Source of the DNA: Maribacter sp. PR1 | GTDB lineage: Bacteria > Bacteroidota > Bacteroidia > Flavobacteriales > Flavobacteriaceae | NCBI RefSeq assembly: GCF_028464145.1 | Contig: NZ_JAQPCG010000003.1 | Coordinates: forward strand, 1-64,000 | Direction of reading: 5' to 3' | Length of the DNA: 64,000 nucleotides | Part shown: positions 53,216 through 61,922 of the stretch, piece after piece | Position numbering within the stretch: position 1 is the first letter of the stretch | Layout: every line of letters starts with the position of its first letter | Notes under the pieces: generated by a model | Databases searched by the model: none | What the model was told of the DNA's origin: nothing | What the model saw: the letters and a program-made list of their open reading frames with translations, nothing else | Made by a program: the position numbers and the translations under genes

Positions 53216-54388
53216 TTAACTTATGCTTTGAAGATTCAAATTACTCGCCTCGATGATTTCATGAATATCATCGTCTAGGATTTCCTTTTTTCTGTCGGCA
53301 AAATTGAGAAATTCGTCATATACTTTATCCAATTGTGTTTTGGTAAGTTCATATCCAACAAGTTTTGCCCTATATGCCAATGCTGCTCTCCCGCTTCTTG
53401 CAGTAAGTACGATGGAAGACTCCGTAACCCCTACATCGGCCGGGTCAATAATTTCATAAGTTTCCCTATTTTTTATTACTCCATCTTGGTGAATACCCGA
53501 ACTATGCGCAAAGGCATTGGCTCCAACAATGGCTTTATTTGGCTGAACCAGCATTCCCATTTTACTGGAAACCATTTTACTGGTATCAAAAAGTAATTGG
53601 CTATTGATAGTAGTATCCAAGTTAAGGCTAGGATGTTGCCTCATAATCATCACAACCTCCTCTAAGGAAGTATTTCCTGCTCTTTCCCCTATGCCATTAA
53701 TGGTACATTCTATCTGTCTGGCTCCATTAATGACTCCAGCTATGGAATTTGCCGTGGCTAAACCAAGGTCATTATGGCAATGACAGGATAGGACGGCCTT
53801 TTCAATACCTTTCACATTATCTTTCAGATATTTCATTTTGGCCCCATACTCATCAGGGAGACAATATCCAGTCGTATCAGGTATATTAAGAACAGTGGCA
53901 CCTGCTTTTACAACGGCCTCACAAACACGTGCTAAAAATTCGTTGTCCGTTCTACCTGCGTCTTCCGCATAAAACTCAACATCCTCCACGAATTTTTTTG
54001 CATAACTAACGGCTTCGACCGCCCGTTCTATGATGGCATCCCTGTTAGAATTAAATTTATGTTTAATATGGGAATCCGAAGTTCCTATTCCCGTATGAAT
54101 TCTCGGTTTTTTTGCGAATTTTAAAGCTTCGGCAGCTACTTCAATATCCTTTTTAACCGCTCTTGTTAATCCACAGACCGTAGCATTTTTAACTAATTTG
54201 GCAATACTCTCAACCGATTTAAAATCACCCGGACTTGAAATTGGGAATCCTGCTTCTATAATATTAACACCAAGTTCATCTAACCTTTCAGCTATCACTA
54301 ACTTTTGGTCCATGTCCAATTTGCAACCTGGAACCTGTTCTCCATCCCTAAGTGTAGTATCAAAAATTTGTACTATATCTTTACTCAT
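53216..54388 (-). CDS. leuA: 2-isopropylmalate synthase, short form
   Basis: Condenses acetyl-CoA and 2-oxoisovalerate. It has 390 residues, with [20 protein letters not shown]-like [36 protein letters not shown] and the C-terminal helical region. It lacks the roughly 110-residue LeuA dimer (allosteric leucine-binding) domain found in the 510-residue enzymes. The closest alternative in the DRE-TIM family is homocitrate or citramalate synthase; adjacency to leuB favours leucine synthesis. The 146-bp region upstream separates it from the divergent gene at 54535. Confidence 0.92.
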   Translation of the reverse strand: MSKDIVQIFDTTLRDGEQVPGCKLDMDQKLVIAERLDELGVNIIEAGFPISSPGDFKSVESIAKLVKNATVCGLTRAVKKDIEVAAEALKFAKKPRIHTGIGTSDSHIKHKFNSNRDAIIERAVEAVSYAKKFVEDVEFYAEDAGRTDNEFLARVCEAVVKAGATVLNIPDTTGYCLPDEYGAKMKYLKDNVKGIEKAVLSCHCHNDLGLATANSIAGVINGARQIECTINGIGERAGNTSLEEVVMIMRQHPSLNLDTTINSQLLFDTSKMVSSKMGMLVQPNKAIVGANAFAHSSGIHQDGVIKNRETYEIIDPADVGVTESSIVLTARSGRAALAYRAKLVGYELTKTQLDKVYDEFLNFADRKKEILDDDIHEIIEASNLNLQSIS

Positions 54389-54534
54389 TATATTTATGTA
54401 GTTTTAGCTAGTTAAACGAATATATAACGCAGATAACGAAAAAAGCAAATTTTGTTAGAACATTTACAACGTTAATATACTTTTCGACTATAACAATCAA
54501 TTGATTTACAACAATTTAAACATATATTATTACG

Positions 54535-56079
54535 ATGACAAATGCTCATAAAGATGCTTTGTTCGTTTTGGTGAAATCGCTTTCAAAATCTGAAAAGCGT
54601 CAATTTAAACTCTATGTAGGCCGCTTAGGGGTAAATACCGACGCTAAATTCCTTGCGTTGTTCAATTTATTGGATAAAATAAAACGATATGATGAAAAGG
54701 TAATACTATCTAGTGGTATCGTAAAAAAGGCTCAACTTTCAAATTTAAAAGCTCACCTCTATAAGCAGATATTGGTGAGCCTTCGTTTAAATCCGGTAAA
54801 TCAAAATATCCGTGTTCAAATCAGGGAACAATTGGATTTTGCCACTATCCTTTATCAAAAAGGATTATATAAGCAAAGTCTGAAAATTTTGGATAAAGCT
54901 AAATCAACCGCGATAGACAATGAGGAGAAGAATATAGCCTATGAGATTGTTGAGTTCGAAAAGATAATTGAAACCCAATATATTACTCGGAGCATTCCCG
55001 ATAGGGCAGACGAATTGGCCGTACAAGCGAAAGAGCTATCTGGTCAGAATGTGATTACCAGTAAGCTTTCCAATTTATCCATGCAACTTTATAGCATGAT
55101 GTTAAAAGTTGGCTATGTTCGTAGCGATGAAGATCTGCAAAAGGTAAAAAATTATTTTGCCAAGCATTTACCCAAAGTAGATGTGGATAAATTAGGCTTT
55201 AGAGAGAAATTATGGTTATATAAAGCGCATTTATGGTATAGCTTTTTAATTCAGGACTTTCTTTCTTCTTATAAATACGCCAGTAAATGGGTGGACCTTT
55301 TTTATGATTATCGCGAGATGATCTATTTAAATCCAGTTTTTTTTCTAAAGGGAAATCATTATTTGTTAGAATCCTTATTCTATGTTAAATATAGTTCTCA
55401 GTTTAAAGAAACACTTCAACAAATGGAAGTAGCTCTTGAGGATAAAAATTTTCCTAAAAATGATAACATAAATTCACTTGCCTTTCTCTATTTGAACGCA
55501 AATAAGTTGAACCTGCATTTTTTGGAAGGCACTTTTGAGAAAGGACTATATCTCGTGAAAATAGTGGAATACGGAATTAACAAACATAAGGACCGTATTG
55601 ATGCACACCATGTCATGGTACTGTATTATAAAATTGCCTGTCTCTATTTTGGTGTTGGTGACAATAAAACGTGTATTGTCTATTTAAAGAAAATCATAAA
55701 CAATAAGAATTTAAAGATGCGCGAGGACTTAATGTGTTTTGCTAGGGTCTTAAGTCTTGTAGCGCATTATGAAGCAGGGATGGATTATCATTTAGAAGTT
55801 CAACTGAAAAGCACCTACAAATTTTTGCTGAAAATGAACGATATGCATGAAGTGCAGAAAGAAATGATCAAGTTTTTAAGGAATCTTGGGGGTATCTACC
55901 CCAATGAATTACGAAAAGAGTTTAAAAAATTGCATACTGAGCTTAAAAAGTATGAAGACCATCCTTATGAAAAACGAGCCTTTCTTTATCTGGATATTAT
56001 TTCATGGTTGGAAAGCCATTTAGAAAATAAACCAGTTTCTGATATAATAAGGGAAAAAGCACTTAAACAAACCCGATAA
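54535..56079 (+). CDS. helical-repeat protein of unknown function
   Basis: A 514-residue cytoplasmic protein without signal or membrane segment, of a kind I recall as conserved in Flavobacteriia. It is almost entirely alpha-helical with TPR-like pairs (for example LYKQSLKILDKAKSTAID, VMVLYYKIACLYFGVGDNKT). The N-terminal segment FVLVKSLSKSEKRQFKLYVG is the most recognisable conserved stretch. Helical scaffolds usually mediate protein contacts; nothing more specific is visible. It is followed by an EamA transporter gene after 16 bp. Confidence 0.75.
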   Translation: MTNAHKDALFVLVKSLSKSEKRQFKLYVGRLGVNTDAKFLALFNLLDKIKRYDEKVILSSGIVKKAQLSNLKAHLYKQILVSLRLNPVNQNIRVQIREQLDFATILYQKGLYKQSLKILDKAKSTAIDNEEKNIAYEIVEFEKIIETQYITRSIPDRADELAVQAKELSGQNVITSKLSNLSMQLYSMMLKVGYVRSDEDLQKVKNYFAKHLPKVDVDKLGFREKLWLYKAHLWYSFLIQDFLSSYKYASKWVDLFYDYREMIYLNPVFFLKGNHYLLESLFYVKYSSQFKETLQQMEVALEDKNFPKNDNINSLAFLYLNANKLNLHFLEGTFEKGLYLVKIVEYGINKHKDRIDAHHVMVLYYKIACLYFGVGDNKTCIVYLKKIINNKNLKMREDLMCFARVLSLVAHYEAGMDYHLEVQLKSTYKFLLKMNDMHEVQKEMIKFLRNLGGIYPNELRKEFKKLHTELKKYEDHPYEKRAFLYLDIISWLESHLENKPVSDIIREKALKQTR

Positions 56080-56095
56080 CCGCTCGCCTCTCTTT

Positions 56096-56974
56096 ATGAA
56101 CAGGACACACCTTTCCCATTTGTTGGAATTGAACTTGGCCATGTTATGTATAGCTACTTCGGGACCCTTGGGTAGATACGTTGATTTACCTGTTCCTCTT
56201 ATTACGGGTATCCGGGGACTTATTGCATTTGTTTTATTGGTGCTTTTTTGTAAATGGAGGAATATTTCCTTAAAAGTCGATAAACAGGATTTACCTATAA
56301 CGATTGTCACTGGAGTATTAATGGCAACTCATTGGTTGTTCTATTTTTACGCACTGCAGTGGTCTAACGTAGCTATTGGTATGTTATCCCTCTTTACTTA
56401 TCCAGTAATTACGGCTTTTTTAGAGCCCATTATTTTAAAATCAAAATTGCAAAAAATGCACTTGGTTTTGGGTGGACTTGTTTTAATGGGCATCTATTTC
56501 CTTAGTCCAAATTTTAACTTAGAGGATTCTAATACCATAGCAATATTTATGGGGTTAATATCCGCATTATCGTATGCCCTAAGAAATATTATTTTAAAAC
56601 TAAAAGTTGAAAAATATCAAGGTACCACCCTAATGGTTTACCAAACAGGTACTATTGGGGTGCTTATGTTGCCAGCCCTATTTTTGACTCCGATTAACGA
56701 TATGCTAGGTCAATGGGAAGGTTTATTGGCATTAGGGGTGATAACCACAGCTGTTGGTCATAGCCTTTTTTTGATGACATTTAAACATTTTAGTATTACT
56801 ACGGTAAGTATTCTAAGTAGTGTACAGCCAATTTATGGAATATTAATCGGAGTCGTTTTTTTAAATGAGATTCCAAAGACTACAACCATAATTGGAGGTG
56901 CACTCATTTTAAGTTCTGTCGTTATTGAAAGCTATAGATCGTCCAAAAAGAAGAATATTGACTCTCTGAGTTAA
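56096..56974 (+). CDS. DMT-family transporter (EamA)
   Basis: A 292-residue inner-membrane protein with ten hydrophobic helices in two EamA repeats. Repeat 1 covers about 10-140 (LNLAMLCIATSGPLGRYVDL, TIVTGVLMATHWLFYFYALQ). Repeat 2 covers about 150-280 (AIFMGLISALSYALRNIILK, STVSILSSVQPIYGILIG-type ending). Relatives export amino acids, nucleotides or other metabolites; the substrate is unknown. It lies 16 bp after the helical-repeat gene and is probably co-transcribed with it. Confidence 0.9.
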   Translation: MNRTHLSHLLELNLAMLCIATSGPLGRYVDLPVPLITGIRGLIAFVLLVLFCKWRNISLKVDKQDLPITIVTGVLMATHWLFYFYALQWSNVAIGMLSLFTYPVITAFLEPIILKSKLQKMHLVLGGLVLMGIYFLSPNFNLEDSNTIAIFMGLISALSYALRNIILKLKVEKYQGTTLMVYQTGTIGVLMLPALFLTPINDMLGQWEGLLALGVITTAVGHSLFLMTFKHFSITTVSILSSVQPIYGILIGVVFLNEIPKTTTIIGGALILSSVVIESYRSSKKKNIDSLS

Positions 56975-57046
56975 TTTCTAGCGAAATTTCACTAATTAAA
57001 GTCAACATAATTTTGACTCCGGAATACCAATTAGAAAACCTAAAAT

Positions 57047-57751
57047 TTATGAGCAGGCATCCCAAATAGGTCCTTTGGGCAATGGTGCAATAAAAGTAAG
57101 TTCCTCTTTTTTTACGGGGTGAACAAAACTCAACGTTCTTGCATGTAAATGTATACTGGCATCTTTATTACTCCGGGAAAAACCATATTTTAAATCCCCT
57201 TTTATAGGACAACCTATAGCAGTTAGTTGTGACCTGATTTGATGGTGCCTTCCTGTTTTCAAATCAATTTCAAGTAAAAAATAGGAATTTAGTTTTTTTA
57301 CGAGTCGGTAATCGAGGATTGCTTTCTTGCTATCCTCCACTTCCTTGATGTGGGCGTAGGATTTATTTTGCTTTGGATTTCTCTTTAACCAGTGTATTAA
57401 CGTGTCCTCGTCTTTTGGTGGAGTTTCCTTGACAACTGCCCAATAGGTCTTTTTTGCCTTTTTTTCTGAAAAAAGCTTATTTAATCGAGGCAGCGCCTTG
57501 GATGTTTTGGAAAAAACGACTAAACCGGAGGTCGGCCTATCTAAACGATGGACAACTCCTAGATAAACATTACCTGGCTTGTTATGCTTAACCTTTAAAT
57601 ATTCCTTGACAATTTCGCTTAAAGGGGTGTCTCCAGTTTTATCTCCTTGTACAATGTCACCCGGACGTTTATTAACAACAATAATATGATTGTCCTCGTA
57701 AAGTACTTGAAGATTCTTCGGTGTAGAAAGTACCTTGGCAGAATTTCCCAT
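57047..57751 (-). CDS. RluA-family pseudouridine synthase
   Basis: A 234-residue catalytic domain without an S4 domain. The catalytic aspartate is Asp71 in VHRLDRPTSGLVVFSKT. LLEIDLKTGRHHQIRSQL and PIKGDLKYG are the other family motifs. It isomerises uridine in rRNA or tRNA; the site cannot be told from the sequence. It is the last gene of the panB-lspA unit, 5 bp after lspA. Confidence 0.93.
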   Translation of the reverse strand: MGNSAKVLSTPKNLQVLYEDNHIIVVNKRPGDIVQGDKTGDTPLSEIVKEYLKVKHNKPGNVYLGVVHRLDRPTSGLVVFSKTSKALPRLNKLFSEKKAKKTYWAVVKETPPKDEDTLIHWLKRNPKQNKSYAHIKEVEDSKKAILDYRLVKKLNSYFLLEIDLKTGRHHQIRSQLTAIGCPIKGDLKYGFSRSNKDASIHLHARTLSFVHPVKKEELTFIAPLPKGPIWDACS

Positions 57752-57756
57752 AATGC

Positions 57757-58260
57757 TTAAACGGTGATTTTCTTTCCGGAAAGTGCAAAAAATAGAATAA
57801 GAAGAACTCCTGTAGTAACAGCGACGTCTGCCATGTTAAATATACCGGTCCTAAAGAAGCCTAATCTAATTTGAAAAAAATCAGTTACGGATCCAACGGT
57901 TATCCTATCTATCAAATTTCCTATTCCTCCACCTATTACAAAGGCAAATGCCAAAAGCATCCAATTATTGGTTTGGGTTTTGGTCAGTATCCTATAAAGT
58001 AAAACCAATAGAACTATTAGCGGAAGCCCTTGGAATAAAATAATTTTAGCGGTAGGAGGGAAGTTTGCCCCAAATCCTAACATTGCGCCTTTGTTCTCAA
58101 CATTGGTGAGGATAAAATGGTTTTTTATTAAGGGGATGAACTCTTGATGGGATACATTTTCACGGACCACTTTCTTGGATACTTGGTCGCAACCAATGTT
58201 CAAAAGCACTAAAACAATAACGGCAAGTCTACTTAATAAAACTTTCCTTTTAGTATTCAT
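57757..58260 (-). CDS. lspA: lipoprotein signal peptidase (SPase II)
   Basis: An inner-membrane aspartyl protease that cleaves lipoprotein signals. It has 167 residues and four hydrophobic segments. The catalytic motifs are GGGIGNLIDRITVGSVTDF and FNMADVAVTTG with the paired aspartates. The window encodes more than ten predicted lipoproteins that are potential substrates. It sits 5 bp after panB and 5 bp before the pseudouridine synthase gene. Start ATG at 58260. Confidence 0.95.
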   Translation of the reverse strand: MNTKRKVLLSRLAVIVLVLLNIGCDQVSKKVVRENVSHQEFIPLIKNHFILTNVENKGAMLGFGANFPPTAKIILFQGLPLIVLLVLLYRILTKTQTNNWMLLAFAFVIGGGIGNLIDRITVGSVTDFFQIRLGFFRTGIFNMADVAVTTGVLLILFFALSGKKITV

Positions 58261-58265
58261 ATAGA

Positions 58266-59084
58266 TTAGTATTGTTCCTCGTCATTGGGAAAATCCATAC
58301 TTTTTACATCCTTTACATAATTGGAAATAGCACTTCCCATTTCTTCGTACAGGTTCATGTACCTTCTTAAGAATCTTGGATTAAACTCATGTGTCATTCC
58401 TAAAAGATCATGCACAACTAATACTTGGCCATCTGCATGCTTACCTCCACCGATACCAATCGTAGGTATTGTTAATTTTTCTGATACTTTTTTAGTGAGC
58501 TCAGCGGGTATTTTCTCGAGAACAATTCCAAAGCATCCTAGTTTTTCTAGCATTGCCGCATCTTCCAGTAATTTTTGAGCTTCCTCTTCTTCTTTTGCCC
58601 TTACTGTATAAGTTCCGAATTTATAAATGGATTGCGGAGTTAGGCCTAAGTGCCCCATAACCGGAATACCGGCAGCGAGTATTCGTTTAACGGAATCCTT
58701 GATTTCTAGGCCGCCTTCAACTTTAACCGCATGTGCGCCGCTTTCCTTCATTATTCTAATGGCGGACCTAAGGGCTTCCTTAGGGTCACTTTGATAGCTG
58801 CCAAATGGTAAATCAACTACAACTAAGGCTCTTTCTACCGCTCTAATTACTGAGGAAGCATGATAAATCATTTGGTCTAGTGTAATGGGCAAGGTAGTCT
58901 CATGACCGGCCATTACATTACTTGCGGAATCCCCAACTAAAATTACATCCACTTGTGCAGCATCTACGATTTTTGCCATAGAATAGTCATAGGCCGTAAG
59001 CATGGATATTTTCTCACCGTTGCTTTTCATTTCAACTAGAGACTTTACAGTTACTCTTTTATATTCTTTTTTAGCAGTGGACAT
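58266..59084 (-). CDS. panB: 3-methyl-2-oxobutanoate hydroxymethyltransferase
   Basis: Transfers a hydroxymethyl group from methylene-THF to 2-oxoisovalerate, the first step of pantothenate synthesis. It has 272 residues with [33 protein letters not shown] (metal-binding Asp), [22 protein letters not shown] and GIGGG. First gene of the panB-lspA-rluA run on the minus strand. It feeds the CoA pathway that includes coaBC and coaE elsewhere in the window. Confidence 0.96.
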   Translation of the reverse strand: MSTAKKEYKRVTVKSLVEMKSNGEKISMLTAYDYSMAKIVDAAQVDVILVGDSASNVMAGHETTLPITLDQMIYHASSVIRAVERALVVVDLPFGSYQSDPKEALRSAIRIMKESGAHAVKVEGGLEIKDSVKRILAAGIPVMGHLGLTPQSIYKFGTYTVRAKEEEEAQKLLEDAAMLEKLGCFGIVLEKIPAELTKKVSEKLTIPTIGIGGGKHADGQVLVVHDLLGMTHEFNPRFLRRYMNLYEEMGSAISNYVKDVKSMDFPNDEEQY

Positions 59085-59212
59085 ACATTCGTTTTTAATC
59101 TGAGCAAAAGTAATGAGTTTTGATGAAATATCGCTTTTGGCAAGATTTGATCTATTTCAACAAACTATCGGGCATAATCATTATTTTTAAACAATCTTAA
59201 ATATTTATCGTA

Positions 59213-59677
59213 TTGAAACAATTGTTAATACTCGGCTGTCTCTTTATTTCACTTGGTTTGATAGGGCAATCGGAGGAAGAAACGGAAATTAAGAATACCA
59301 TCAACTCTTTTTTTTCATCTTTTCACGCCCAAGATTCAGTTGGGATGACAAGTGTGGTGAGTAAAAATGTGGTGCTACAGACTATTGGTGCTAACAAACA
59401 GAGGCAGCAAGTATTACGACAAGAGAATTTTAATGACTTGATTCATGCCATAACAAGCATTCCGGATTCCATAAAATTCGAAGAAAAATTGTTGGATTAC
59501 TCCATACAGGTTGATGGGCCAATGGCCAATGCATGGACTCCATATGAGTTTTGGTTGAATAATACATTCAGTCACTGTGGCGTAAATTCCTTTCAATTAT
59601 TTAAACAGGAAGGTCAGTGGAAGATTATTTATTTAATCGATACCCGGAGGAGGGAAGGCTGTGCAAACCAACCCTAA
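59213..59677 (+). CDS. exported NTF2-like protein
   Basis: A 154-residue exported protein: a signal peptide (LLILGCLFISLGLIGQ) followed by one NTF2/SnoaL-like fold of the DUF4440 type (EIKNTINSFFSSFHAQDSVG, then MANAWTPYEFWLN). A Cys in the signal (GC at 8-9) might suggest a lipoprotein, but cleavage after GQ looks likelier. The start is a TTG at 59213. The GVNSFQLFKQEGQWKIIYLI ending is typical of the fold. It has no link to the panB unit from which it diverges. Confidence 0.8.
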   Translation: MKQLLILGCLFISLGLIGQSEEETEIKNTINSFFSSFHAQDSVGMTSVVSKNVVLQTIGANKQRQQVLRQENFNDLIHAITSIPDSIKFEEKLLDYSIQVDGPMANAWTPYEFWLNNTFSHCGVNSFQLFKQEGQWKIIYLIDTRRREGCANQP

Positions 59678-59704
59678 AAGTTGAGTTTTTTTTCAAAAAT
59701 CATT

Positions 59705-60757
59705 TTAATCGTTCCATTTACGGGACGATGTTACTTTCTCTTTCGGAAAGTCCGTAGGAACCGATTGTGTTACATTACCCGTAGCTGCCCATTCGGCACC
59801 TCTTTGAAACGTGGTGATAAACCCTACACCTTCCATGGAATAATCAAAATGTCCCAACGTGGTATGAAAAACACGTCCATCGCCATACTCAATGGCCATC
59901 AACTGTGGAACATGTTGTCCAAGACCTTTTACTTCTGGATTCCAGGGAGGCGCATTCTTTTCCACATCCGCATAGGCGGTCGCAAGAATTGTGGCATTCT
60001 CAAAAGGACCTCGCATACGTTCATACAGTTCATCCTGGGTGTGTAGCCATTTGCTTGGTAACCCTTTCATTATGGGGTGCTCGGGCGCCCTCGTGGTGAG
60101 CTCAAACTCATATTCAGGTCCATGAGATCCACAAACACCCTCCGAATCGTCTATAATCAATTCACCGGCATCGTTGTAATACACATACGGTCCGGTACTT
60201 TCGTCCCGACCTCCCCAGGCGCCTAAGGCAATCATTTTATTATATTCTTCCCATTCACCCCAAGGATTGTTTGCGGCGTGCACTACTACAAAGCCTCCAC
60301 CGTTTGCCATATAATTCTCAAAATCCTTTTTGGTCGACTCGGGCCACATCGCAGAAGATGCTCCTAGATTTGATATAATAACGTCGTATTGGTCAAAATT
60401 TATATCAAATCTGGATGTTTCAATGGGCTCGGTAGAAATACCGTACTTTGTTGAGTCCAAAGGGTATTTTTCAATGAATGAGGTGTAAGGTTCAGGTCGT
60501 GATTCGTTGTATTTTATTCCGAGCCAAACGGAATCCATTCTATGGATATCTACTTCGAAAAGCTCGGTTTCCTCCAAATAATCTTTCATCATCATCGTAG
60601 TCTTGGGCCAGACATAATGGTTGTTTTGCCCATCCAGAATCAGGGCTTTTAGTTGAGTAGGCGGGCTATCGGTAATGGCAGTTTCTTTTTCTTTGGTGTT
60701 CTCTTTACAAGCAGCCGCCAATATGACAAGGACCACTAACCACTTTAATTTGTTCAT
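59705..60757 (-). CDS. ThuA domain lipoprotein or exported protein
   Basis: A 350-residue protein with a ThuA (trehalose-utilisation, glutamine-amidotransferase-like) domain. The key segments are ALILDGQNNHYVWPKTTMMM, VVVHAANNPWGEW, APEHPIMKGLP and VFHTTLGHFDYS. The N-terminal signal ends in AAAC (Cys17), a plausible lipobox. ThuA-like enzymes in Bacteroidota often occur with carbohydrate degradation genes, but none lie here. A sugar-related role is inferred from the family only. It is monocistronic. Confidence 0.88.
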   Translation of the reverse strand: MNKLKWLVVLVILAAACKENTKEKETAITDSPPTQLKALILDGQNNHYVWPKTTMMMKDYLEETELFEVDIHRMDSVWLGIKYNESRPEPYTSFIEKYPLDSTKYGISTEPIETSRFDINFDQYDVIISNLGASSAMWPESTKKDFENYMANGGGFVVVHAANNPWGEWEEYNKMIALGAWGGRDESTGPYVYYNDAGELIIDDSEGVCGSHGPEYEFELTTRAPEHPIMKGLPSKWLHTQDELYERMRGPFENATILATAYADVEKNAPPWNPEVKGLGQHVPQLMAIEYGDGRVFHTTLGHFDYSMEGVGFITTFQRGAEWAATGNVTQSVPTDFPKEKVTSSRKWND

Positions 60758-60989
60758 TCTGTTAGATTGTAACTGTTTTCTAAAAGTACTGGAACTTCTT
60801 GATATTTACAAAAAGGGTCCAGATTCAATTCAGCAATACTTACTTTCATGGTAAAATCAAAATACGAATAATGAGTTGTATTGAGCTTTCAACCCAGGGT
60901 ATTATGAACGAGAACCCCGAATTTTATAAAATATTTTCTTGTTTTAAATCAACTCAAATTCATGCACAACTGAATAAAAAAATGTAAAA

Positions 60990-61769
60990 TTACACCGCCT
61001 CCTTCTTTTCACTAAGGTATTTCCAGTACCGTTTGGGGACATGCTGGGTATGCAGCTTTTTATTGATACGGGATTTAATGTTGGTGCTCTGGAAATAATT
61101 GTTCCATAAACCCTGATATTCATATTCTTCATTGGTGAAAGCATCGTTCTTATTTATGCTGTTCACATGAATGTCTTGCAGGTCCAAGGAAATAAGTTCT
61201 ACACCCTGCAGGTCATAATATAACCCATACTTGCGTTTTACATCATAGATAATCCATTGTTGGTCCGCATAGCGGGAACGAAAGTGTTTTGAAATTAAGG
61301 GAAGCACATCAAAGTCGGGCTCAATAGTGGCAAAATAGATGTCGTCCTTTGTCAATTGAAAACGTATAAAAGCTTCCATTCTGTGTTTTTCCCTACCTAC
61401 TTTATGTGCCAATTGGTTTATTTTTAGCACGGCATCATCTGAAAAGTCGGACGCCTTATTTTCCCGGCTTCCCATTAGCTTTTGGATATAGTGATAGAGT
61501 AGGGGTTCAATACCCTTTTTCTCGCTCAGAAAGGCAAAATAGATATTCTTCACCGCCGTGTTACTTCGGTTCCGGATTCCGTTCCAGACGCGTTTGGCTT
61601 TTTCAACATTGGTAAAAATAGTTTCCGTTTCGGCGAACAGTCCATTTTGCGTCTGACCGCTGCGTTGAATATCGGCCTGACTTATTTTCTGTTCAAACCC
61701 AATGAAAACAGCAGTTAGAAAACCGTTGAAACTACCGTCGTAAATTAATGTTTTTGAAGTGTTCATCAT
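60990..61769 (-). CDS. TIGR03915-family putative DNA repair/metabolism protein
   Basis: A 259-residue protein of the family annotated as a probable DNA metabolism protein (TIGR03915, DUF4130). It starts TLIYDGSFNGFLTAVFIGFE, with KVGREKHRMEAFIRFQL and DIYFATIEPDFDVLPLISKHF as conserved segments. It is nearly always encoded next to the radical-SAM partner TIGR03916, as here. Its fold is thought to relate to uracil-DNA glycosylases, which is compatible with a repair role. It is the third frame of a minus-strand unit under the GGA-N5-TCC operators. Either of two adjacent ATGs (61769, 61766) may be used. Confidence 0.88.
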   Translation of the reverse strand: MMNTSKTLIYDGSFNGFLTAVFIGFEQKISQADIQRSGQTQNGLFAETETIFTNVEKAKRVWNGIRNRSNTAVKNIYFAFLSEKKGIEPLLYHYIQKLMGSRENKASDFSDDAVLKINQLAHKVGREKHRMEAFIRFQLTKDDIYFATIEPDFDVLPLISKHFRSRYADQQWIIYDVKRKYGLYYDLQGVELISLDLQDIHVNSINKNDAFTNEEYEYQGLWNNYFQSTNIKSRINKKLHTQHVPKRYWKYLSEKKEAV

Positions 61770-61771
61770 TC

Positions 61772-61912
61772 CTATTTATTAAGTTTTGTCAACCTTTTTT
61801 TCAACTTACTTTTAAAGGCTATATACTTATATCCCAAGTGAAGTAAGGTTTCCCGACTTTGTCCAAAAAACCCCGATTTTTCCTGCGGATGAAAATTTTC
61901 TAAGTTGTTCAT
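61772..61912 (-). CDS. possible 46-residue protein between the two repair genes
   Basis: A short frame (ATG at 61912, TAG at 61772-61774) that fits exactly between the radical-SAM stop codon (10 bp upstream) and the TIGR03915 start (2 bp downstream). The product begins MNNLENFHPQEKSGFFGQSR and ends in a basic tail (KSKLKKRLTKLNK). AAAGGAT precedes the start. No family recognised. The tight fit and strong basic tail make a real gene plausible, though a 46-codon frame can arise by chance. Confidence 0.45.
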   Translation of the reverse strand: MNNLENFHPQEKSGFFGQSRETLLHLGYKYIAFKSKLKKRLTKLNK

Positions 61913-61922
61913 ATCCTTTTAT

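Noticed and set aside
54389..54534. Leucine attenuator or T-box-like leader before leuA
   Set aside because: No leader peptide with Leu codons, no terminator/antiterminator pair and no conserved riboswitch core could be seen.
59681..60046. 121-codon plus-strand frame overlapping the ThuA gene
   Set aside because: Antisense to the conserved C-terminal part of the ThuA protein and without any domain.
60799..60987. 62-codon plus-strand frame between the ThuA and TIGR03915 genes
   Set aside because: No recognisable signal, domain or plausible promoter; the composition looks like translated intergenic DNA, and its end abuts the stop codon of the convergent gene.
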